Positions 47,749 through 60,234 of a stretch of DNA of 64,000 bases are shown one piece after another. Numbering within the stretch: position 1 is the first letter of the stretch; each line of letters starts with the position of its first letter. The stretch is from Arachis hypogaea (taxonomy: Eukaryota > Streptophyta > Magnoliopsida > Fabales > Fabaceae), in NCBI RefSeq assembly GCF_003086295.3, contig NC_092048.1, forward strand, positions 85,632,386-85,696,385. The letters run 5' to 3'. The notes beneath the pieces were generated by a model, which did no database searches, was not told the DNA's origin, and saw nothing but the letters and a program-made list of their open reading frames with translations. Made by a program: the position numbers and the translations under genes.

Positions 47749-48695
47749 GCTTCATTCTCAAAGGATATTCATTGATGACAGACTTGATAGCAGCAAACTA
47801 ATTCACTCTTCAAGGAACATGTTATTATGCAGCTTTTGTTATTTAAGCTAACCATTAAATCAAACAAGTACCACCACTGAATTCTCATCCTAATTTCTAC
47901 AACATTGGACAATCACTTTCTTGTTTCAAACATTTTTCTTTTATTTATGCATAAGGGAAACAAAACAAGATTCAAGCTGATGAGTTATGACAAGTATAAT
48001 ATGTAGGCTAGCATTCTTAGCAAACATCTCCACTTACACCTAATTGAACACTTCAGCAAGACATATAGGAATTTCCAAATTAAAATACTTCAAAGCAACA
48101 AGGATTAAGTGTCAATACAACCTGTTGGGACTGTCTCTCATCGTTCCTTCTGTTGCATCCCCTTTTTTTTTTTTATGATGCAGACCTTCTTCAAGGGTTG
48201 AGTATCTTCCTGCATAATCCTCACAAGTTGCTTGTTTCTCAAGCCCTTGAGTAAATGGTTAGCATGCATGAATTGATTTTGGTTTTTGAACTTACTTTGG
48301 TGAGTGAACACCAAACTTAGTCCCTTGCCAATGTTTCTTTGGTATCAAGTTAACCATATGTGAAACCCTTCTATCTTTGCTAAAGGCAATATAGTTAAAA
48401 ACTAGAAAACAAACAATGGTTAAGTAGTTTCTCTGATTGCTTGGAGCTAGCAACCCTTTATGCAGAAGGTGAAAATGTGTTTTCAAATGAGATTTTGGTG
48501 GAACACCAAACTTAGCATCCTTCATTCTCCCTTAAATTGTTTTGGTGTGCAACACCAAACTTAGCTCCTTGCAATACATACGAAACTACTCACCCTTTCT
48601 ATTGAAATAGCTATGAAAAGAAAACTACCTCAGGTTGGGTTGCCTCCCAACAAGCGCTTCTTTATTGTCATTAGCTTGACATTCTTCATTCTTGC

Positions 48696-51600
48696 TCAGC
48701 TCAGGTTCTGAACCTCTTTTTCTTTGTCCCATTGACCTCCTAAGTAAGGCTTTGCCCTGTGCCCATTTGCTGTGAAATGGCTTTTTGTTGCTTCGTCTAA
48801 CAATTCAAGGCTTCCATAAGGGAGAACCTTTGTCACCAAGTAAGGACCAGTCCATTTGGATTTGAGCTTGCCAGGGAAAACTGAGCCTGGAGTTATATAG
48901 GAGTACTTGCTGTCCTGGTTTGAACTCTTTATTTGAGATCTTCTTGTCATGCCACCTCTTAGCCTTTTCCTTGTATATCTTAGAATTTTCATAAGCTTCT
49001 AATCTAAACTCATCCAACTCATTTAGTTGCAGTAGTCTCTTCTCCCCTGCTGCATGAGAATCAAGGTTGAGGAGTTTAGTGGCCTAGAAAGCTTTATGCT
49101 CAAGCTCTAGAGGGAGGTGACAAGATTTGTCATATAGCAGCTGAAAAGGGGATTTTCCAATAGGAGTTTTGAATGCTGTCCTGTATGCCCAGAGTGCATC
49201 TTCTAGCTTTCTGGCCCAATCTTTTTTGGTGGCTCCCACAGTCTTCTCTAAAATCCTCTTCAACTCCCTATTTGCAAGCTTAGCCTGGCCATTAGTCTGA
49301 GGGTTGTATGGTGTGGCTACTTTATGAATCACTCCATATTTGTGAAGGAGTTCTCCATCTGCTTGTTGCAAAAATGACCACCACCATCACAGACAAGTCC
49401 CTTAGGCACTCTATATCTAGTGAAAATATGCTTCTTCAGGAATTGAAGAACAATTTGTGCATCACATGTGGTTGTGGCTATTGCTTCTACCCACTTTGAG
49501 ACATACTCCACTGCTACCAAAATGTATTTGAAAGAGTAAGTAGGAGGAAAAGGCCCCATGAAATCAATGCCCCAAAGATCAAATAGCTCCACTTCAAGAA
49601 TGAAATTTTGAGGCATCTCATTCCTTCTTGTCAATCCTCCAGCTCTTTGGCATTCATTACATTGGTGAACAAACTCTCTGGCATCCTTGAAGATGGTTGG
49701 CCAATAAAATCCACTCTACAGTATTTTAGCAGCTATTCACTCTGGTCCAAAGTGTCCACCATAGGCTGAACCATGAAAATGCCACAATATATCTTTCATT
49801 TCATTTTTAGGGACACACCTCCTCATCATTCCATCAGAGCATCTCTTGAATAAGAAATGTTCGTCCCACAAAAACTTCCTTGCTTCACTGAGTAGCTTTT
49901 TCACTTGTTGCTTGGAAAATTCTTGAGGTATCTTCCTTCCCACTTTGTAGTTTGCTATGTCAGCAAATCAAGGTGCTTGTTGAACTTGGAAAAGGTGCTC
50001 ATCAGGGAATTTTTCATTCACTTGCTGTGGTATATCTTGATTGGCTTCTTGTGGCACTCTCGATAAATGATCTGCTACTTGATTCTCACTCCCCTTCCTA
50101 TCTCTCACTTCAATGTCGAATTCTTGTAGCAACAGCATCCACCTAATAAGCCTTGGCTTTGAATCCTGTTTAGACATTAGATACTTGAGAGCAGCATGGT
50201 CAGTATATACTATAACCTTTGGACCAATCAAGTATTGTCTAAACTTATTAAATTCATATACAATTGCCAAAAGCTCTTTCTCAGTGGTGGTATAATTTTT
50301 CCGTGTTTCATTTAATACCTTGCTAGCATAATATATGACATGGTGCAGCTTGTCTTTCTTTTGCCCCAACACAGCACCAATTGCAAAGTCACTTGCATCA
50401 CACATAAGCTCAAAAGGTAGTTTCCAATCAGGGGGTGTGATAATTGGTGTTGTAATGAGTTTTCTCTTTAAAGTTTCAAAGGCATACTTGCAACTATCAT
50501 AAAAAATGAAAGGGCTATCAATCATTAGCAAATTGCTTAATGGTTTTGCTATTTTTGAAAAATCTTTGATGAACCTCCTGTAAAAACCAGCATGCCCAAG
50601 AAAACTTCTTACTGCTTTCACATTAACAGGTATAGGAAGCTTTTCAATGATTTCTATTTTAGCTTTATCAACTTCTATACCTTTGCTTGACACTTTATAC
50701 CCAAAAACTATCCCTTCAGGAACCATAAAATGGCATTTCTCCCAATTCAATACCAGGTTAGTTTCTTGGCATCTTTTCAAAACAAGAGTTAAATAATGCA
50801 AGCAAGTGTTAAAAGAATTGCCAAAGACAGAAAAATCATCCATGAAGACTTCTAAAAATTTTTCCACCATATCAGAGAAAATAGAAAGCATACACCTTTG
50901 AAAGGTGGCAGGAGCATTGCACAGACCAAAGGGCATCCTTCTGTAAGCAAAAACTCCAAATGGACAGGTGAAGGAAGTCTTTTCTTGATCCTTGGGGTCC
51001 ACCACTATTTGATTATACCCGGAGTACCCATCCAGGAAGCAATAATAAGCATGGCCTGCCAGTCTTTCCAACATCTGATCAATGAAGGGTAGAGGGAAGT
51101 GATATTTCCTTGTAGTATCGTTCAGTCTTTTATAATCTATACACATCCTCCATCCAGTCGCTGTCCTTGTGGGAATTAGCTCATTCTTTTCATTGGCAAT
51201 GACTGTCATTCCTCCCTTCTTTGGTACAATTTAAACCGGACTCACCCATGAGCTGTCAGAGATTGGAAAGATTATCCCAGCATTCCATAGCTTCATCACT
51301 TCTTTTTGAACCACCTCCTTCATGGTTGGGTTAAGTCTTCTTTGGGGTTGAACCACAGGTTTTGAATCTTCCTCCAATAGAATTTTATGCATGCAAATTA
51401 CAGGGCTGATGCCTTTGATATCCTCAATTGTCCAACCCAAGGCTGTTTTGTGAGCTTTTAACACTTCAATCAACTTTGTTTCTTCTTCCATGTTCAAAGA
51501 GGAGTTTATGATCATTGGCAGGTCATCTGCTTCTCCAAGAAACACGTATTTGAGATGAGGGAGAAGAGGTTTTAGCTCTTGTTTTGGCTTCTCCTTTTCC

Positions 51601-54249
51601 TTATCTTCAATGGAGATCTCTAACACTTCCTCTACTTGTTCCTCCTGGTTGTCATCTTCCAGTAACTCCTCCTCCACTTCTTCTTCCTATTGCTCATGGC
51701 AATTGACTTCTAACATTTCTTCTACCAAACCTTTTATCATATCTACTGTCATGTAGTTCTCTTACTCAGGAGGATGTTGCATTGATTTGAAAATATTGAT
51801 GACCATTTGCTCATTGTGCACCCTGAAGATCATTTCTCCCTTTTCTACATTGATAATTGCTCTTGCTGTAGCTAGAAATGGTCTTCCCAGGATAATTGAG
51901 TTGTTTCCTTCCTTCTCTGTGTCCAGGATCACAAAGTCTGCAGGGAAGATGAACTATCCAACCTTAACTAATAGATTTTCCACAACTCCATTGGGTGTCT
52001 TGATTGATCTATCAGCCATCACCAAAGATATCCTGGCAGGTTTGATTTCTTCTATGGCAAGCTTTCTCATCATTGAGAGGGGTATTAAGTTGATACTGGC
52101 ACCTAGATCGCAGAGAGCTTTCTCTAATGTCATCTTGCCTATGGTGCATGAAACCACAAAACTCCCTGGATCTTTGAGCTTTGGTGGAATACCCCTTTGA
52201 ATTATTGCACTGTATTCTTCAATGAGCATGACTATTTCCTTCTCATGCCAACTTCTCTTTTGTTAATGAGCTCTTTCAAGAATTTTGCATATAGAGGCAT
52301 CTGCTCTAATGCTTCAGCCAGGGGGATATTGATCTCCAACTTCTTGAAGACTTCAAGGAATTTGGGGAGGTGCCGATCCTTGGTCTCCTTGTTGAACCTT
52401 TGAGGACATGGCAAGGGAGGTGTGTGAGCCTTCACTCCTTGCATTTGTTCTTGAGATGGTTCCTCTATTACTTGCTTCCCTTTCCTTAAATTTTGTGGCT
52501 GGTCATCTTTCTCTTTAGGCTCTTCTTGATCCTTCTTGTTAAGCACAGCTTCTTCCTTGTTGCTGGTTTCATTTTTCTCAGATGGCTCTTTGTCATTCTC
52601 CTTCGGCTTCTTATTGGCTTCAATGTTACTCACCAAGGTTTTTCCACTCCTCAGTTGGATGGCTTTGCATTCTTCTTTAGGATTTGGAATGGTATCACAC
52701 TATCACTTGGGAGTGAGCTTGTTGGCCTTTCAATCATTGCTTTCTTGGACAGTTGTCCAATCTGCCTCTCTAGATTTCTCATTGAAGCTTCCTGATTCTT
52801 GCTTGTTAATTCCTGATGTTTCATCATTTTTTCCATTAGTATCTCCAGGTTTGAGATTCTTTGAGTGTCTTGTGGTATTTGTGGCTGGTTGTGGGGGGTT
52901 GAAGGTGCATGATAGGTGTTTTGGTTAGTGGCTGGATTATTGGGCGGATAATAGCTAGAATTGGGGTAGTTGTTTTGGGATTTTCTGTATGGATTATGAT
53001 TAGTGTTTTGCTGGTTGTGGTTATTTGTGTTTCTTGAGTTGTTTTGGTTTAAATTCTTTTGCCAGGGTTGTTGGTTTTGAGTATGGTTATCTCCCCATCT
53101 TAGATTTGGATGGTTCTTCCAAGAGGGGTTGTATGTGTCTCCATGAACTTTATTTTGGCCTGAGCCTTGGTTGTGCACATGTTGAATTTGTTCCTGTTGC
53201 TGATCTTCTTGGTTTTTTTTATTTTGCCCCCATGTTGGTGATAGTTGGCTTGTATTCACTGCTGCAACTTGGAGGCTATCAATCCTCTTAGCCATCTGCT
53301 TAAATTGTTGCTGGATTTACTGTTGCATTACCTTGTTTTGAGCTAGGATAGTGTCCATTTCTTCCAACTCCAATACTCCCTTTCTTTGAGCTGGTTGGCG
53401 TTGCCTTTGATGAGCAAAGAAGTATTGATTGTTTGCCACCATATCTATGAGGTTCTGGGCTTCCTCTGCAGTCTTCATTAATTGCAATGAGCCTCCTGCT
53501 GAATGGTCTAGTGCTTCTTGAGCCTTCAGTGTCAATCCTTCATAGAAATTTTGAAGGATGTCCCATTCATTGAACATTTCAGGGGGACATTTTCTAATCA
53601 AGGTCTTGTATCTCTCCCATGCCTTATAGAGAGATTCTGCATCCATTTGTGTGAAGGTTTGGACCTCTGTCTTGAGCCTGATGATCCTTTGAGGTGGGTA
53701 GAACTTGACTAGGAACTTATTTACTAGATCCTCCCAGCTAGTGATGCTTCCTTATGGGAAGGCTTTAAGCCATTGAGCAGCCTTGTCCCTCAATGAAAAT
53801 GGGAATAATAACAGTTTGTATATGTCAGGATGCACACCATTGGACTTCACTGTGTCACAAATCCTCAGAAAGGTGGATAAATGTTGGTTTGGATCCTCCA
53901 AAGGGCATCCTCCATATGAGCAATTGTTTTGTATTAAGGTGATGAGTTGGGGCTTCAATTCAAAGTTGTTTGCATTGACATTTGGGGTAAGGATGATGCT
54001 CCCACAATGCCTTGGATTAGCAAATGTATATGAAGCCAAAACTCTCCTCTGGGGCTGACCATTGTTGTTGGCCACTCCCACTGTTGGATTTGTTGGATTT
54101 GTTGAATGTTCCTCCATTTCTTGAAATTCTTCTTCAAAAGGCTCTTCTTCTCCAACAATTCCTTTCCCTCTTGCTTCACTTCTTAGTCTTCTAAGAGTCC
54201 TTTCATCTTGGTCACAAAAGGTAAGGATCTCTCTCCTTGCCTCTGACAT
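48696..54249 (-). pseudogene. gag-pol: Element C gag-pol, copy 2
   Basis: Same gene as 23223-28773. The RT-RNase H part is open here as one 413-codon stretch (51209-49968), from the RT start ([10 protein letters not shown]) through FMDDFSVFG to SRVPQEANQ. Shared stops remain: 53752 (gag), 51954, 51231, 49968 and 49084. Integrase again has K in place of the catalytic E, and frameshifts within core and C-terminal part are common to both copies. Copy 2 has its own frameshift near 52258 (one T fewer). The element cannot make a complete polyprotein in either copy. Confidence 0.85.
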
Positions 54250-54452
54250 ACAATAGCACGAAAGACAAACACTGAACCAGAAAATAAAAGCAATTCACTC
54301 TACTGATAGAGTGAAGTTAGTGTTAGCTTAAGTAAAAATTCAAACAGTTAATATGCTTAGTAAAAATAAAGAGAAAAAGTGCTTAATCTAGACCACCACC
54401 TTACTTAATCATTGTCAATCTAGATCAATCCCGGCAACGGTGCTAAAAAACT

Positions 54453-56887
54453 TGATGGGTTGAAATTAGAATTCCAACACCTAAACTCTCCGGCAAGTGT
54501 ATTGGGTCGCATCAAGTAGTAAAACTCACTTAGAGGGAGGTCGATCCCACAGGGATTGATGGATTGAGCAATTTTAGTTAGATGGTTGATTTAGTTAAGC
54601 AGACAGTTGAAGATTTGAGTGAAACTTGAATAGCATAAGATAAATTGCATAAAAATAAAAGGGAGAGGGGAAATTGATAGAAAAGTAAAGTGCAGAAGAG
54701 TAAATTGCATGAAACTTAAATTGCAAGAAAGTAAAATAGCTGAATCTTAAAGGGCAAGTAATGTAAATGACTGAAGCTTAGATTGCAAGAAATATAAATA
54801 ACTGAAGATTAGAGTACAAGAAATGTAAATTTCTTGAATAGTAAAGGGATGTGGGAGCTGGGATTTAGAATTTAACAAAGAGAATGTAAAGAGAGATTAA
54901 GCAGAGAAGTAAAAGATGAACCACGTTGCTGAAGATCTAGACAGAAAAGTACAATTGCTTGAAGAGCAAAACAGAAAGTAAAATTAGCTCAATTGTGAAA
55001 TCTAAAAGAGAAATTGAAGATCCAAGAGGAGCAATAAGATTAGAACAAGGATCTAGATCTCAATTGCTCCCTTGATCAAACAGAAAATAATTTGCAGAAG
55101 AAATGTAAATGAAAGCCCGGATCCAATCTTCAATCCTTAGAATTGTGCAGAAGGAAAACAAAGATGAATTTTAGATAAGAATTGAAATATAATTTCTTCA
55201 ATCTCAATCTAAAACTCAAAATAGAAAGTAAAAGTTGCTGAAGAAAGTAAATAAAGACAGAAAAACTAAATTCAAATCCAATTCTTAGAACAATTGAGAA
55301 GAGATGTAAAGGATGATTCTCAAACTTAGAATCAATGAAGCTCTTCAATCTCAATTCAAATTCCAAAAATAGATAGCAAAAGATGCAGAAGAAATGAAAA
55401 TGAAGGCAGAAAGCTAAAGTCTAATTCCAAATCCTAAGAATTATGCAGAAGAAAACAAAGATGAATTACAGATCAAGGATTGAAACATAATTCCTTCAAT
55501 TTCAATCCAAAATTCAAAAACAAAAAAATAGAAATTTCCAAAGTAAGAACAAGGAGGAAGAGAACTCAGCTCTCAATCCCAATTCCCAAATTCAAAATAA
55601 AAGCTCTAGTAAAAACTAAAATTCAACTAAAAGGTAAAACTAAAAAATGAAAAGAAGGTAAAACTAAAAATGAAAAAAGGGTCCTCTCTAAATCAAACTA
55701 AGTCCTATTTATACACTTTCTAATTTTGATCTTCAGAATTTGGAGTGGGCTTTTTAAATTGGTGAAGAATTGGATCCAATTTGGCTTTTGGTTGCAAAAT
55801 GGTCCCTGGGACACCTCCAGGGGAGCGCTCGGTTAAGTGATATGATGTAGCGCTCCCTTTGTTTTTGCCAAGCCTTTGAACCAGGCTTCCTTGTAGCGCT
55901 AAGTGAAGAGACTTCATGTAGCGTCCCTTGCTTGTCCCAGCCTCAAACCAAGCCCATTTGGATAGCAAAGTAGTTCTCAGTTAAGTAAATTCACGCAGCG
56001 CTTCATGCTTTGAATGAGCTCCCACTTTCGAGCCTTGCTGGTTGCATTTTGTGCCTATTCCCTTGTGAGGAGTAGCGCTCAGTTAGATAAGTTAACTTAG
56101 CGCCCTTATTTGCTTTGGAGTGAGGCTCCAATTCGAGCCCTGGTGGATGCATTTTGTGGCCAATTTCCTTGGCCCAAGTAGAGTGGTACTAGCGCTCAAT
56201 GAGGTAAAGATAACTGAGCCCTCCTTTATGTGCAAGGTTCAAACCTTGACTCCTTCACTACTTGGTGTAGCACCTTTCTTTTTGGATTGAGGCTCCTGTT
56301 TCGAACCTGGCTGCTCCCATTTTTTAGTGTCGTGCTTTGCTTTTTCTTGTGCCAAGCCCACAAAAAAGTTAACTAAGTTAACTGAGCGCTTTGAGTTTTG
56401 CCTTGTGAATATTGGTTCCTTTGAGCGCTCAGTTACTTGTTTCAACGCAGCATCCTTGCCTTTGTGCACTTGGCTTTGGTTTCTTGGTCTCTAGCGCTCA
56501 AATAGAGAGCGCTACACTCAATTAGTGAGCGCTATGCCTTGGCTTCTTGATGCGTGACGCTTTTGTGCCTTGGGTCACGCTTTCCAAAGTGTGCTCTAAC
56601 TTCAAAAGCGTGCCAAAAATTCCTTTTACCACTATTTCTTCACCTACAAGTAATCAAAACAACCAATCAAAGCATCACCACATTCACAAGGTTTACAAAT
56701 TATTCAAAAACCAACTAATTTTAGCTTAAACCTTATGATTTTGTGTCAAATAAAGGATGGTTGATTGATTCAACAAAACCATGCAAATCCACTCCAAATC
56801 ACTTACTTACAATGCAAGAAAGTGCATAAAACCTTATGAAACAAGTGAAAATTGCTTGAAAAGCTAGCATAAGATGACTTGTTATCA
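54453..56887 (-). repeat. Element C 5' LTR (copy 2)
   Basis: 2435 bp, same ends as in copy 1. TATA box on the minus strand at 55713-55706. AGCGCT palindromes at about 55820-56545. Seven bases longer than copy 1, mostly through longer A runs and a CCC, for example TGGTCCCTGGGAC. Confidence 0.78.
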
Positions 56888-57537
56888 CTTCTTCGGGTAT
56901 TTTCCATCGACGCGTGCGCGTCTTGTACGCGTGTGCATCGATTGCAAAAACTTCAACTCCAGATTTGAACGTGCCCGAAAATGCTCACTTAATGAACGTA
57001 GCATTCTCTTTGAAAATGAACGCCAAACACTTCCACGCGTACGCGTCATACACGCGTATGCGTCATGCACGCGTACACGTGGCCCTTCAAAATTTGTTGC
57101 CCGACGCGTAAGTGTCATGTACGCATGCGCATCGTGGCGTTTTCATGCCAAGAGCGCTCCTTTGTTTAAATCATGGGCCACGCTTTTAAAAGTGTGGCCT
57201 AAGGCTCCAAAGCATGCTCAAACTTCAAAATGTGTCCAGAATTCTTCTGGTGAGCTTTTTGTGTTTTCTGCTTCTTTTCCTTCATCTTTTCACCTATCAT
57301 CAACCAAACAGATACATCAAAGCCTTGGCATAATCATCAAATCTTGCATCATTCATATCATCAACTAAATCTTGCAAGAAATCTAATGAAAATGCATAAA
57401 ATTACCAATGTTTGATTGAATCAAGACAAGCATGAAATTCTCACTCAAACACTAACTTATTGCCTAAAAATGCATGAAAACCAAGTACAAACTAATGAAA
57501 TAGGCTTGTGAATCTAGCCTAAGATGACTTGTCATCA
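56888..57537 (-). mobile_element. Element D LTR fragment (copy 2)
   Basis: Starts TGATGACAAGTCATC at 57537 on the minus strand and is cut by element C at 56888. It has clean palindromes such as ACGCGTACGCGT (57036-57047) and ACGCGTATGCGT. This is the more reliable copy. The other part of this LTR would lie beyond the far side of C. Confidence 0.75.
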
Positions 57538-59550
57538 CAACACCAAATTTAAATCTTGCTTGTCCCAAAGCAAGCAGTAAAACAAAATAAGAATGAATGA
57601 AGACAGAGAAGAGTATAAGTCTTTATTTGGAAAATATTCAATACTGGTTAATGGGGTTTTCATGCATGGTATCTTAGAGATTTTTATTTTATGGCTTGAG
57701 ACATCAACACCCCTTTGGATCCTTACTTGAATTACACAAAAAAATGAGACTTGTTATTACTTGGTCCTTAGTTTTTCTTGCTCTCTTTCTTTTGATTGAG
57801 ATTTATTGCTTAACTGTGGCTTAATGCTATGTGATAAGGCAGCTTTTTAGAGTAAGCTTTCAGCCAACATTCCCACCCCAGTTGGTTCAAGATGCTAGGT
57901 GTTGAAACAACCCTGAGGGCTTACTTGCTCAAGCCTCTCCTTAGCACATACACATCACAGGCATTTAGCTCGTTTTGTTCTTTTGGAAATTGATGCCCAA
58001 CACCTCTTTGGATCACTAAATGCCTTGTCTCAAAGTAGCTCTTGATGGTGGACTTTCGGTTGGCAATCCCGGGTTAGTTAACCCAAGTTGCCGGGTGATG
58101 AAGCACCCCTTAGAACCTAGTTATCCAAGCTTATCTTTGTACAAGAACATCACAGGCATATATCCAAATCTCAAGCCATTGGTGCCCAGCCTCGTTTATT
58201 TCTCTTTTGTTTCTTTTTCTTGTATTTTCTTTCTTTTATTATGGACCTCTTTCATTTGTCAAGTCTCATGAAATGTAAATCAAGTTCATATCACAAAGTC
58301 ATGCCAACCTCTAGCCTTATTCACAAATTAACTAGTAAACCAGCACATACCACCACATAACCTTATTCTGTCTCATATTAAACCAAACTTTTACCATTTC
58401 TTTGTATCACAGTAATTTTTCTTTTATTTTCAAGCATGAGGAACAAAGCATATAATTTAAGCAAGATGAGATGATAAAAACATCTAGACTAGCAAGCCAC
58501 TACAGCATGAAAATAAACAAACTAACAGTAAATAAATCTAAGAAGATACTAATCAATAGGGGACATTCGCATTTTCAATTAACATATTTAAGCTAGAGTC
58601 AGTAAGAGAACAATACAACCTCTTGGAGTCCATTTGTTTCCTTTATGTTATCATCATTGTTGGGTTCCATGTCCTTCCTTTATCCATCCTCATGATGATG
58701 TATCTGTCCCTCCAAGAGATTGAATGACTTCCTACATGAGATATTAAAAGTTGCTTGTTCTCCAAGAACTTGAGAAACAGTTAGCATGCATGTATGCTTG
58801 TGACTCTCTGAACCTAAGTTGATGTGGGAACACCAAACTTAGTTCCTTGCCTACTTCTTTATGCAGCAGAATAAATACATGCATGAAACATCAAGTAAGT
58901 TTTATTAAGAAAGTAAACTATGAACTAGAAAACAGACTATAGACTAGGAAATAAACTCTGGACTAGAAACTAAACAATAGTCAAGTAGTTTCTCTGATTG
59001 TTTGAAGCTGATAACTGGTCATGATGAGGGTGCAATGTGTTTTTAATAAAATTTTTGGTGGAACACCAAACTTAGCATCCAACATTCACCCTTTAATTAT
59101 TTTGGTGTGCAACACCAAACTTAGCTCTTTACAATACAGAGAATCCTACTCAACCTCTTTATTGAAATAACTAATAAAGGAAAACTAATGACATGTAGCT
59201 GATGACTTTCTTCCTCTTCTTCCAGTTTGTTAAGAGGAATGACCTCAATGGTAAAGAGGAGCCAGTCAATGCCCCCTTTCTTGGCCTTTTCCCAGCAAGC
59301 TTCCTTTTGTTAATTGCTTGATTGAGCTTTCTTGTTGGTAGTCCAGGGGTGGAATTGCTTGTGGTTGACCCTTCCTTCTTCCTTTATATGTTCAACGGTA
59401 GCTAGGTCACAATCCTCTCTTTGGTGTTGTTGTTGGTTGCCTTCACTTCTTTGATATCAAGATATGGTTGCTATGTGATTGTTAGAGTATTATCTTCATC
59501 AAAAGCCTTTTGAATTGGTGGTTCCATGAGCTCTTCCTCTATGTACTTCT
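57538..59550 (-). other. Element D internal 3' region (copy 2)
   Basis: Polypurine context beside the LTR (57538-57555) and hairpins with AAGTTTGGTGT arms at 58814-58842, 59053-59075 and 59101-59124. At 59180-59215 lies a diverged post-pol region. From about 59280 to 59550 the minus strand reads coding-like words (SHSSEVEKYIEEELMEPP, then IPPLDYQQESSIKQLTKGS) split by stops, the tail of a retrotransposon ORF I cannot name. No intact gene. Confidence 0.5.
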
Positions 59551-59559
59551 CTACTTCAC

Positions 59560-60234
59560 TTGAGTGTGAATTCTCTTGAAGAACCTTCTCCTAGTGAGAT
59601 AGAAAGCAATATGGAGGTAAATTTCTCTCATCCTCCCAGTTATGATTTGAGTGATGGAGAAGAGTTTAATGAAATTGAGGACCAAAGGATTGAAATTGAG
59701 AAATCTTGTAAAGAGGTGGAAGTCCTTAGAAAAAGAAGGACGGGAGTTGAATACGCTTTGTCAAGATCCTTGGAAGCCTCTTTACCTAGGTTGTCATCTA
59801 CTCCTTCATTTGAGTGGGTAAAACTCATCTCTATTAGCTTTATTGTCCCACTTGAGTATGGCTTGCTTAAAACGGATTGTCAACTTAGGGCGCTTTGCGG
59901 GATGAATCGTAAGAGAATGATGTTTCGTGGTTGGTATTGCAAATCAAGGCTCATTTTGGTTGACACATTAAAGATGAGATACAATGGTTGGACTAGTATT
60001 CAATTTGATGGGTCTAGAAAGAGAGTTTGGCACTTCATTGAGAATTCATCTTGCATGCCACCCGGATGGATTAATGATGATCAACTTCAAGATGGGTGTG
60101 AAAACAAAGTGTGGGATCCTGGATTACAAGAGGAGGATCAACTTTGGGAGCTCATGGTTTGTGAAGAACTCCATCAAAACTTGGAGCTATTAATTTTGAA
60201 TGATGGAGCTTATTGGAAGTCCAAGCATTGGTAG
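59560..60234 (+). CDS. Element F: 224-codon open fragment of a retrotransposon ORF, function unknown
   Basis: Open from after TGA at 59527 to TAG at 60232. The reading at 59560 begins with TTG; the first ATG is 59611 (207 codons). It is probably the 3' end of a longer ORF whose start is lost at the D/F junction. Acidic N-terminal part (SYDLSDGEEFNEIEDQ), a basic middle (LRKRRTGVEYALSRS), then a tryptophan-rich segment (RYNGWTSIQFDG, KRVWHFIE, WINDDQLQDG, DQLWELMV). I see no protease, RT or integrase motif, signal peptide or membrane span. I recall similar ORFs in non-autonomous legume elements but cannot name a domain. A damaged version is at 34035-34686. Confidence 0.55.
   Translation: MSVNSLEEPSPSEIESNMEVNFSHPPSYDLSDGEEFNEIEDQRIEIEKSCKEVEVLRKRRTGVEYALSRSLEASLPRLSSTPSFEWVKLISISFIVPLEYGLLKTDCQLRALCGMNRKRMMFRGWYCKSRLILVDTLKMRYNGWTSIQFDGSRKRVWHFIENSSCMPPGWINDDQLQDGCENKVWDPGLQEEDQLWELMVCEELHQNLELLILNDGAYWKSKHW

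Larger units (their letters stand above)
47749..56887 (-). mobile_element. Element C (copy 2)
   Basis: Same element and boundaries as 22277-31402: LTR 56887-54453, primer site 54445-54429, gag-pol 54249-48696, twin hairpin 48680-48634, hairpin array down to 48298. The candidate duplication CTTCT follows at 56888-56892. Several homopolymers are one base longer than in copy 1, giving longer open frames. Confidence 0.82.
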
